Of a DNA stretch of 64,000 bases, positions 57,115 to 64,000 are shown in pieces (positions within the stretch are counted from its first letter, which is position 1; the number at the start of each line of letters is the position of its first letter). The DNA lies in contig NZ_JAGFJM010000005.1 of assembly GCF_024102715.1 (NCBI RefSeq), positions 1 through 64,000 of the forward strand. Reading direction: 5' to 3'. The position numbers and the translations under genes are program-made. Origin of the DNA: Nitrosomonas communis. Its GTDB lineage: Bacteria; Pseudomonadota; Gammaproteobacteria; Burkholderiales; Nitrosomonadaceae. Under the pieces are notes generated by a model that ran no database searches, was not told the DNA's origin, and saw only the letters and a program-made list of their open reading frames with translations.

Positions 57115-57700
57115 GTGAACCAAGAATGGTTTGAAATGCATGATATCTGCCGGAAAACATTCAGCAAGTCTGTTTGGATACCGTTGAGAGCTGTCTTTCA
57201 TAACGAGAAGAAAGGAAAGTGGACTATGAAGGTTACAAAGAGGATTTCTTCGGGACGGGGTTAATTGCAATTCCCGTTGATAAGATTGATGCAGCAAAAA
57301 AGTTGGGCTGAATGGATATTGGAATTAGCCATGAACATTCAGGCTGGGTTGATAATGGTGACTATACACCGGCAGAAATATACAGAGATTATGATCATGA
57401 ATTAATGGTACCGATCTAGTATTGGAGCAAAGAGCTAATGATGATGATCCTAATATATGACACCTCAATCAAGATTTGGTAATCACATAAGGTAATTCGT
57501 GGCTTTGCCCGAAAGACGGTTATACAGAGGTTGCAAGACTAAAAACACTGGCGATAGGTCGCCGTCATTAATGGAGGTCACAATATCTCAAAGATTACCT
57601 TTGTGCTAGGGGAATGGCACTTTATATGACTCACTACTTTAGTTGAGATGTTGTTTGTAAATAGTGACGCGTTCCATATCTCCTGGCCAGATGGACGTAG
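57115..57700 (+). pseudogene. Decayed unknown gene, three frames and several stop codons
   Basis: A protein can be pieced together in order from three frames: WFEMHDICRKTFSKSVWIPL (frame of 57115), then DYEGYKEDFFGTGLIAIPVD (frame of 57225), then after a TGA at 57309 MDIGISHEHSGWVDNGDY and AEIYRDYDHELM, then, frame-shifted at about 57413, VLEQRANDDDPNI, TGA at 57458, HLNQDLVI, WLCPKDGYTEVARLK, and finally QYLKDYLCARGMALYMTHYFS (frame of 57580). The two TGA codons stand where a Trp codon would fit. The family name is unknown to me. It is not functional as written. Confidence 0.6.
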
Positions 57701-57717
57701 TCATGAAAGTAACGTAA

Positions 57718-58269
57718 TCACTGCTGCAAACGCCAAGGCGCAATGTTTCGGTCAGCAATCAGTTGGTGTTTGCTGATGCTGATATCATCAAAGTCAACTT
57801 GCTCAAATGCATTGATTTGATATATACCTGATGCGACATGAATCTTGATGTGTCCATCTGCAACGGCGACATGGTTATTGCCATTTTTGTGCATTTGGAT
57901 GCTGCAGCGAGTGCCAAAGCCCTGGATGATGGCATTGCCGACTTTTGCTTCCAACTGATTGGTGGTGTTTTTGTTGATGTCAAAATAAACATTTCCCTTG
58001 AACATTTCAACTTGCAGTGGTTGGCCTTCTTTTACGGCTATAGAACTGCGCGTATCCAATGCCATATCAATACCCGGTGCTATTGCAGCGGTCAGTTGTT
58101 CTTCCGATTCTGTTTCATAAAACCGGATGCTAGGTGGCTTACCAAAATACCAGGTCATCAAACCGAGCATGACACAAACGCCCAGAAGCGCGCAATGTAC
58201 TAGAAAGCGCCGCCAACTGAAAACAAATTTAAAGGGTTCCGGCTTAGGTTCCTGCATTTTGTTTCGCAC
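57718..58269 (-). CDS. Stand-alone FecR-like membrane protein
   Basis: A 183-residue protein. An N-terminal cytoplasmic stretch is short; a transmembrane helix lies at about 24-46 (FLVHCALLGVCVMLGLMTWYF). The periplasmic part is a FecR domain: LTAAIAPGIDMALDTRSSIAV, VEMFKGNVYFDINKN, GTRCSIQMHKNGNNHVAVADGHIKI, and a closing IAPWRLQQ. The usual cytoplasmic anti-sigma domain (DUF4880) and a neighbouring FecI sigma factor are missing, so either it is a separate sensor or a truncated remnant. Its gene ends 18 bases after the decayed gene. Confidence 0.7.
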   Translation of the reverse strand: MRNKMQEPKPEPFKFVFSWRRFLVHCALLGVCVMLGLMTWYFGKPPSIRFYETESEEQLTAAIAPGIDMALDTRSSIAVKEGQPLQVEMFKGNVYFDINKNTTNQLEAKVGNAIIQGFGTRCSIQMHKNGNNHVAVADGHIKIHVASGIYQINAFEQVDFDDISISKHQLIADRNIAPWRLQQ

Positions 58270-58498
58270 AATATCAAATGAAAGTAAGAATTATATACTG
58301 ACAGCTAAATTATTTTTTAGTTTGGAATTTGGCGCTAATTCCCGTTAAATGCTTATAGGTATTGGCTCCCCACGGATCATTCCAGCATTTACTGGATGGG
58401 CATGAGTCGAGCTGGGCGGCAATTAGCACAAGATCATCTACAAGAGTGTCGGGATGTTAGAATTGACTTTGTTTATTCTTCTTGCCTGAGTTTTGATA

Positions 58499-60124
58499 AT
58501 GCGCCCCATACTGGACATCGCCGCTGCACTTGATCTGCAACCCAATGCACTGATGTGCTATGGCGAGCATATGGCCAAGCTTCGGTTGAACGCTTTGCCC
58601 AACAAAGAGACTAAGCCAAAAGGTAAAATCGTGCTGGTTTCGGCAATTAATCCCACTCGCAGTGGCGAAGGAAAAACTACTGTTGCTATCGGTCTGGCGC
58701 AAGGTCTAGCCCGCATTGGTCAGCGTGCAGCACTTGCTTTGCGCGAACCCTCGCTGGGCCCTATCTTTGGCGTCAAGGGTGGTGGTACCGGTGGCGGCCG
58801 CTGCCAGCTTGAGCCTTCGACACGCATTAATATGCATTTCACCGGAGATTTGCACGCGGTTGCTGCAGCCCACAACTTGCTGGCCGCCTTGCTGGACAAT
58901 GCCATTCATTTTCGCAGCGAACTGGACCTGGAGCACCGCCAAGTCTTTTGGCGCCGTGTGCTGGATGTGAATGACCGCGCCTTGCGTCAGACCGTGATTG
59001 GATTGGGTGGCCGTCTCAACGGTGTGCCGCGTGAGACCGGCTTTGACATCACTGCAGCTTCAGAAGTGATGGCCATTCTTTGTTTATATACGGATCTTGC
59101 TGATCTCAAGTCCCGGCTGGGACGCATCCTAGTCGGATTCGATCGCGCGGGTAATCCAGTAACGGGACAGAGCCTGCAGGCAACAGGAGCAATGGCGGCT
59201 CTGCTGCAGGATGCGATGCTGCCGAATCTGGTGCAATCGACCGAAGGTGTGCCCGCTTTTGTGCATGGCGGTCCCTTTGGCAACATCGCCCATGGCTGCA
59301 ATAGCGTGGTTGCCACCAAGGCTGCTGCCGCCTGTGTGGACTTTGTTGTAACAGAAGCAGGTTTTGGTTTTGATCTGGGCGCCGAGAAATTTTTTGACCT
59401 CAAATGCCGCAGCTCCGGCCTATGGCCTAGCGTCGTTGTACTGGTGGTAACTGCGCGGGCATTAAGAATCCATGGTGGCGGCGACCCTGCTCATCCCGGT
59501 CCCATCACAGAAATCGAATGTGGTTTGGAACACCTGGAGCATCATGTCCACAGCGTGCGTGCCTTTGGCTTTGAGCCGGTCATAGCCATCAATTGTTTTG
59601 CAGGCGATACCCTGCAAGAACTGGCTGTCATCGAGAAGGGATGCGCCAAGCTTGGACTGAATGCTGCCCGCTTTAGCGGTTTTACCGATGGCGGTGCCGG
59701 GGCTGAAGCATTGGCGCATGCGGTTGCCACCGCCGCTGCTCAGCCGCCCCCCCCTGTGCGCTATCTTTATGAGCTGGCGTCGCCTCCCGAGGAGAAAATT
59801 GCCGCTGTCGCCCGCACTATTTATGGCGCCAGCGATCTCGAGTTCAGTCGCACTGCCAGAAAGGATCTGGAGCGGGTGTGCGCGCTTGGCTACGAACGCC
59901 TCCCCATCTGTATCGCCAAGACCCACCTGTCATTGAGCAGTGATCCTGCTTACGTAGGTCATCCCCAAGCATTTGTACTGCCAGTCGAGTCGGTGCGCAT
60001 AGCCGCCGGTGCAGGCTACCTGCTGGTGCTGACGGGTGATATCGTTACCATGCCCGGCTTACCGCATAATCCAGCTGCACACCGTATTGATTTGTCTGGT
60101 GATGGGGAGATCATGGGCATTTGA
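58499..60124 (+). CDS. fhs: Formate-tetrahydrofolate ligase
   Basis: A 541-residue protein that joins formate and THF with ATP to make 10-formyl-THF. It begins MRPILDIAAALDLQPNAL; the P-loop-like PTRSGEGKTT is at 52-61, followed by REPSLGPIFGVKGGGTGGGR and HGGPFGNIAHGCNSVVATK. It ends with MPGLPHNPAAHRIDLSGDG, typical of the family. A TTG at 58493 would add two residues. The 5-formyl-THF cyclo-ligase gene at 25275 is the other one-carbon gene in the window. Confidence 0.93.
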   Translation: MRPILDIAAALDLQPNALMCYGEHMAKLRLNALPNKETKPKGKIVLVSAINPTRSGEGKTTVAIGLAQGLARIGQRAALALREPSLGPIFGVKGGGTGGGRCQLEPSTRINMHFTGDLHAVAAAHNLLAALLDNAIHFRSELDLEHRQVFWRRVLDVNDRALRQTVIGLGGRLNGVPRETGFDITAASEVMAILCLYTDLADLKSRLGRILVGFDRAGNPVTGQSLQATGAMAALLQDAMLPNLVQSTEGVPAFVHGGPFGNIAHGCNSVVATKAAAACVDFVVTEAGFGFDLGAEKFFDLKCRSSGLWPSVVVLVVTARALRIHGGGDPAHPGPITEIECGLEHLEHHVHSVRAFGFEPVIAINCFAGDTLQELAVIEKGCAKLGLNAARFSGFTDGGAGAEALAHAVATAAAQPPPPVRYLYELASPPEEKIAAVARTIYGASDLEFSRTARKDLERVCALGYERLPICIAKTHLSLSSDPAYVGHPQAFVLPVESVRIAAGAGYLLVLTGDIVTMPGLPHNPAAHRIDLSGDGEIMGI

Positions 60125-60747
60125 CCACCCTACCCAATAGGAAGGTGCTGAAAAAAGGAAATTACAGTGCTCCCGTACATCGAACTAAAGTTTTCTAAAA
60201 ATATGTGCGATAACTCGGGCAATCCTTTCATTTAAGATAGGAGGCTGTCTTTTCTTGAATTCAGGATAAATGAGAGTGCTCATAAGTCTGCTCCTAATTC
60301 TCAATAATAAGAGAGTCAGATCACATCGTCACTTTTCGAAGCTAATAATAAAAATGTATGTATTTGCATTATTGCCAACTTATTTGCTATCCCATAACGT
60401 AAGCATGCAACAACGCTCAATTGGTTTGGTCCGTTGCTTTTGCTTGGTTTCAGGGATGAGGTAGTATATTGAAATTAAATATCAGGTTACTATGGCCTTA
60501 GTTGCTTGGATTATTTGTAAACATTTGTGAGCCAGGGCAAACAGGATGTGGCACGAGCCAATATTGAGCATCCATCGCAGAAGCTGGAGTTGGAGCTGTT
60601 TACCTTCATGAAGTGATCGCAGGCAGGGTAAGGATCAATTGAGAGGTGTGATGATGTGTTCACGTTTTGGTGACGTTCTCCTGTAAGCGCTTTTTTGTGG
60701 TGCCACATGCAGCATCAAACTGATGCTGCATGGGAGGGTAGTCAAGC
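60125..60747. other. Intergenic gap after fhs with a long perfect hairpin
   Basis: No convincing gene is seen. CATGCAGCATCA (60706-60717) and TGATGCTGCATG (60721-60732) form a perfect 12-base stem with an AAC loop. It lies 16 bases past the end of the secreted-protein gene on the minus strand. Neither strand has a clean T-run behind it, so it may be a processing or mRNA-end hairpin. Confidence 0.55.
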
Positions 60748-62439
60748 TTATTGGATTGTCGGGAGAAGGTTAATTCCAATTTTGTATTCGCCGGCGGGGG
60801 GGCTGTTTAGCTTTATTTCCCATTTTGTAATGCCAGAAGTCATCCCGTAAAAGCCTCCCAATATACCCTTGCAGCGGAAATCATCAGGGTCAGGACGTGC
60901 CATTGAGGGAGATGGACAGCCGGTATAAATCCTAAGTACTGATCGTCCAGCTTCAGGCAAACTATAAGCTTGCTGCCAAATTTTCCCATCACTCGTTGTC
61001 AGCTTGAAGACAACCGCATCCGGAGAGGGGTTTGCATAGCTACTGGTGATTTCAAGGTTGAAACCCAACCCCAGGCCACTTGGCGGCGTTTCTGAGACAA
61101 TGGAAAGACTATCTTCCACTCCGCCTTCTGAGCCAATTTCTGCAACAATCCCATCAGCAGCAAAGCTGAGTTCCAGCCACTGAGCCTGGCCAGTGGCCTC
61201 AAATGCGCTGTCCGCATTTACTAAAGAAGCTTCCATGATATCAATACTGCTCAGCAAGACAGTGTGTGCTCCTTGCTCAAGATTATTGAATGAGAGTTCC
61301 CACGCTTTGATTCGGCTGAGGTCAAAGCTGCCAGGTGGTCCCCAGGCTGCCATCGTCCAGCCTTTCCCTTGGGGATCAAGTGAAAATCGGTATGGCACCA
61401 CGACATCGCCAGCCGGTGTCTGATGACTCAAGATAGTTTTTCTAACGACATCCAGTGGTTTTCCTTGTTGCCAGATGCTGCCATCCTGCATGGTCAGACT
61501 CATGATCAGTGCGTTTGGATCCAGATTCAGACCGGCATCCACTAAAACCACGATTTGTCCGCGATTGTTAGTTGTCAAATCGAAATGGATCTGTGCTTCC
61601 TTACGCAAAGATACGGTTTCCCACGGATCGCCTTCCGATCGATAGACCGCCCTTACAAATCCATATGGATTGTAATAATGTGGATGTTTACGCACATGAT
61701 ATAGCCAATGGGTATCGCCATCTGTTGGATTCCAGTCAGTATGGCGGAACAGGATACTTCCATCCCCAGCAAAAAAATTTACTCCGAATGGCTCAGCAAC
61801 GCTTGTATTTTCTGGTGTGTCGTAGTTTCCCTTTATATACATGGTATGAAAGTTAATGTGGCTATTGCCAGGAGGCAAGTCCACTAGGATAATTTCCCAT
61901 GAAACAACTTTACCGAGATCGAACACTCCCTGATGCCCCCACTCAGCGCGGGCGAATGAGCCTTCCTTAACAGGGAACGCTCCTGCTTGCCATACATTGT
62001 TTGCCATTACTTTAGGCTGGTCCCAAATGCTGCCATCCTGCATGATCAGGCGCAGCACGACACTGATATAGGGATTGCTCGTTGCATACTCTGGACGAGC
62101 TACAAGCTGTATTTCCTGAGTTCCTCGCAGATCGAACTGCTCCCCGGCATGGCTTTTTATCGAAACGGTTTCCCAAGGATCATTTCCGATAACGAAGCTG
62201 CCGGCAACATATGTTCCCAAGAATTCCAAATTATAGAGATCGGTGCCGTTGTTGTTACTCCCAATTTCAATGGCTCCCCAGTATGTATTTCCATCAGCTG
62301 GATTCCAGTCATTTTGCAGAAATAATACTGAATCCGTTGAATCAAAGCGCTTAAGAATTTTCAGTGTAGTCGCTTGCGCAGGTAAGGCAAGGGCTAAACT
62401 TAAGGCTACAATCAAAAAGCGAATCAGCGAGATAACCAT
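60748..62439 (-). CDS. Large secreted protein built of three related repeats
   Basis: About 563 residues with an N-terminal signal peptide (VISLIRFLIVALSLALALP, cut near AQA). Three similar units of about 180 residues follow. Each has a DWNPADGNTYW or DWNPTDGDTHW start (degenerate in unit 3), NDPWETVSI / GDPWETVSL, MQDGSIWDQP / MQDGSIWQQG / TSDGKIWQQA, and FDLGKVVSWEI / FDLSRIKAWEL / SGITKWEI. The pattern suggests beta-sandwich carbohydrate-binding-type domains; this is inference and I know no named family. The start is the ATG at 62439, with GGAG nine bases upstream. It may act with the nearby GH114-like glycosidase. Confidence 0.6.
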   Translation of the reverse strand: MVISLIRFLIVALSLALALPAQATTLKILKRFDSTDSVLFLQNDWNPADGNTYWGAIEIGSNNNGTDLYNLEFLGTYVAGSFVIGNDPWETVSIKSHAGEQFDLRGTQEIQLVARPEYATSNPYISVVLRLIMQDGSIWDQPKVMANNVWQAGAFPVKEGSFARAEWGHQGVFDLGKVVSWEIILVDLPPGNSHINFHTMYIKGNYDTPENTSVAEPFGVNFFAGDGSILFRHTDWNPTDGDTHWLYHVRKHPHYYNPYGFVRAVYRSEGDPWETVSLRKEAQIHFDLTTNNRGQIVVLVDAGLNLDPNALIMSLTMQDGSIWQQGKPLDVVRKTILSHQTPAGDVVVPYRFSLDPQGKGWTMAAWGPPGSFDLSRIKAWELSFNNLEQGAHTVLLSSIDIMEASLVNADSAFEATGQAQWLELSFAADGIVAEIGSEGGVEDSLSIVSETPPSGLGLGFNLEITSSYANPSPDAVVFKLTTSDGKIWQQAYSLPEAGRSVLRIYTGCPSPSMARPDPDDFRCKGILGGFYGMTSGITKWEIKLNSPPAGEYKIGINLLPTIQ

Positions 62440-63236
62440 ATCTTGTTGCTCCAAAAGTTTGAATAGAAGAAAGATTCCAATCTGTTTCGAGAAACTTACC
62501 AGATTTGTAAGTTATTGAACCGGCAGGATGGTTTTTGTATCACGTAATTAAAATTTTTTATAAAAAAATTGACGCATGCATAATACTTAAGATGCTGCTG
62601 ATTTCAGCAGCACTGGATCGGATCAGAAAATACTCTTTATGGAAGAAAATTAATATAAGCAAAATGCTTATTTTGCAATTTGAATAATGCTTAAGTAATA
62701 AATCTAAAAATTCTGCAAATTGATGGAATAGTACTAAGGTGGTTCAATAGATCCGGACAGCCCAGCTAAGTATTAATGATCTTCGCTGGGGTAAACAGTG
62801 GTCACATGAAAGTAATGCCCAAAGGAGTTCAAGCTGGTCGCTGTCAGGTTTGTTTCCGGATCAGGGAGATACGAAGGCAGAAGTGACATGCAATCTGGAA
62901 TTTAATGCTAAATATGCCGGGATGCTGAATAAAAAAGTACTTAGGTGGATGATGACGGGCAATCATTCCAGTAATCTGAATACAAAGGCACGACTTGTTG
63001 AGCGTGTGAGGCTGAGTTCTCGTTGGCATGGCATTCTGTTAGGCTTAGGACTGGAATTCGAGTCAATACTCAATTACGATAAAGTACGCCAATGATAAAA
63101 TTGGTAAGCGTTAATCTAGCGGCATACCTACCCTCTCTTATTCAATGCGGTAATCGCCATCAGGGTATATTTGTTGCGATGATGATTATAAAAACATGAC
63201 CATTACCATAATGTTCACCATACAACGGGAGTGAAG
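62440..63236. other. Gap with an unidentified open reading stretch (about 62752-63095, +)
   Basis: From 62752 to the TGA at 63093-63095 one plus-strand frame stays open for 114 codons but has no ATG near its beginning; a TTG at 62850 is the first possible start. It contains LFPDQGDTKAEVTCNLEFNA and WHGILLGLGLEFESILNY. I do not recognise the product; it may be a gene fragment. The flanks are AT-rich and show no other feature. Confidence 0.3.
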
Positions 63237-64000
63237 ATGAAAAAGTGCCACTTATTTTTACTCTATCTGCTAATGATACCGGCAGGCCTGCTAGCACAAA
63301 CGAAGGGCCCGTATAGGCCGGTTCCGGGTACCAGCTGGCAATATCAACTCTCGGGCACTGTCAATACCGCTTACAATGTCGCAGCGTACAATATTGATTT
63401 GTTCGACTCTTCCCAGAGTTTGATCAACAAGCTGCAGGCAGAGGGTAAAAAAGTGATCTGTTATTTCAGTGCGGGTAGCTGGGAAGACTGGCGGCAGGAT
63501 GCTACGCAGTTTCCGCCTGAAGTCCTGGGCAGCAAGAATGGCTGGCCAGGTGAGCTATGGCTGGACATCCGGCACGAAGCGGTGAGAAACATTATGAGGA
63601 ATAGAATACAGCTTGCAAAAGACAAGGGTTGTGATGCCGTGGAGCCGGACAATGTGGATGGGTATAGCAACCGGACGGGTTTCCCGCTGACGTACCAAAT
63701 TCAGTTAAATTACAACCGGTTTTTGGCTAATAAAGCGCATGCGGCAGGACTTGGCGTGGCATTGAAAAATAATGTGGAACAGGTCAGAGATTTAGTCGAT
63801 TACTTCGACTTTGCAATAAATGAGGAATGTCACCAATATAGGGAGTGCAACACACTCAAACCGTTTATTGATCAAAACAAAGCGGTGTTTAATGTCGAAT
63901 ATCAGAAAGGCAAGCGAAGTAAAGTGTGTGCTGAATCTGCCACGCTTGGTTTGAGTACTGTCTTTCTTCCCTTGGCGCTGGATGATTCATTTCGCGATAG
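63237..64000 (+). CDS. GH114-type endo-alpha-1,4-polygalactosaminidase-like protein (partial)
   Basis: A secreted protein, cut off by the window end after 254 codons with no stop. A signal peptide (CHLFLLYLLMIPAGLLA) is followed by a TIM-barrel domain of the GH114 type: TSWQYQLSG, AAYNIDLFDSS, KKVICYFSAGSWEDWR (about 72-86), LWLDIR and CDAVEPDNVDGY (132-143) with the likely catalytic acid Glu136 and Asp138 or Asp141. Enzymes of this group hydrolyse alpha-1,4-galactosamine polymers, as does the related domain of PelA. A GGGAG precedes the start. Likely role: biofilm polysaccharide turnover (inferred). Confidence 0.8.
   Translation, partial: MKKCHLFLLYLLMIPAGLLAQTKGPYRPVPGTSWQYQLSGTVNTAYNVAAYNIDLFDSSQSLINKLQAEGKKVICYFSAGSWEDWRQDATQFPPEVLGSKNGWPGELWLDIRHEAVRNIMRNRIQLAKDKGCDAVEPDNVDGYSNRTGFPLTYQIQLNYNRFLANKAHAAGLGVALKNNVEQVRDLVDYFDFAINEECHQYRECNTLKPFIDQNKAVFNVEYQKGKRSKVCAESATLGLSTVFLPLALDDSFRD

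Noticed and set aside
57309..57460. TGA read as tryptophan (code change or selenocysteine)
   Set aside because: All intact genes in the window use TGA as stop, and the stretch also has frameshifts, so ordinary decay explains it.
60706..60732. Intrinsic terminator for fhs or for the repeat protein
   Set aside because: The hairpin is strong but no T-run follows on either strand, so it is listed only as a hairpin.
1..64000. CRISPR array, tRNA or rRNA genes
   Set aside because: No regularly spaced repeat block and no tRNA-like or rRNA-like sequence was noticed in the intergenic stretches.

Overview
The window looks like a chromosome segment of a betaproteobacterium close to Nitrosomonas (Nitrosomonadaceae). 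This is an inference from gene order and protein style: the rpsB-tsf-pyrH-frr-uppS-cdsA-dxr-rseP-bamA-skp-fabZ-rnhB string, hpf-ptsN-hprK, a two-domain multicopper oxidase, an integron-integrase relic and many small secreted proteins. No rRNA or tRNA gene and no CRISPR array was seen.

Layout. 1-640: end of an IS630-type transposase and a small secreted adhesin-E-like protein. 693-2949: threonine-to-glycine pair (kbl, SDR-type tdh). 2950-5092: what I read as a decayed integron: a broken integrase fragment on the minus strand, an attI-like palindrome, then three small plus-strand genes (UPF0060/YnfA, GrpB, membrane-anchored unknown), each followed by an attC-like inverted repeat. 5093-11002: accessory genes (Gfo/Idh/MocA oxidoreductase, a transposase relic, a DUF262/DUF1524 GmrSD-like protein of low GC, a quinone-oxidoreductase-like MDR protein, a TIR/deoxyribosyltransferase-like DUF4071 protein). 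11098-15418: metal region, with a Fur box in front of hemP-DUF2325-multicopper oxidase, then a near-perfect sigma-54 promoter in front of an unusual exported cupredoxin/beta-propeller fusion.

15703-31576 is mostly core: accA-tilS, rfbB-rfbD, sppA, an OmpA-like lipoprotein, rof-like, hpf-ptsN-hprK-ubiX, and a minus-strand run of FKBP, DUF748, mutY and 5-formyl-THF cyclo-ligase. 31641-37402 is a six-gene Mrp/Pha cation/proton antiporter operon with fused A and B subunits. A lipoprotein cytochrome c, a strong terminator and an Fnr regulator follow. 38792-50520 is the translation, isoprenoid and outer-membrane biogenesis operon; lpxD, lpxA and lpxB are missing from their usual places. 50547-56884 carries a CopD-like membrane protein, a SlyD-like FKBP, mutS, an ornithine decarboxylase with a short upstream reading frame, and rdgC.

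56885-64000 is accessory again: a decayed gene, a lone FecR-like protein, formate-THF ligase, a secreted protein built of three repeats, an unidentified open stretch, and a GH114-type glycosidase cut off by the window end.

The features I find most worth attention are the integron remnant, the sigma-54-driven cupredoxin/propeller protein (copper-type ligands plus histidines at the start of successive blades), and the decarboxylase upstream ORF whose promoter spacer holds a palindrome.
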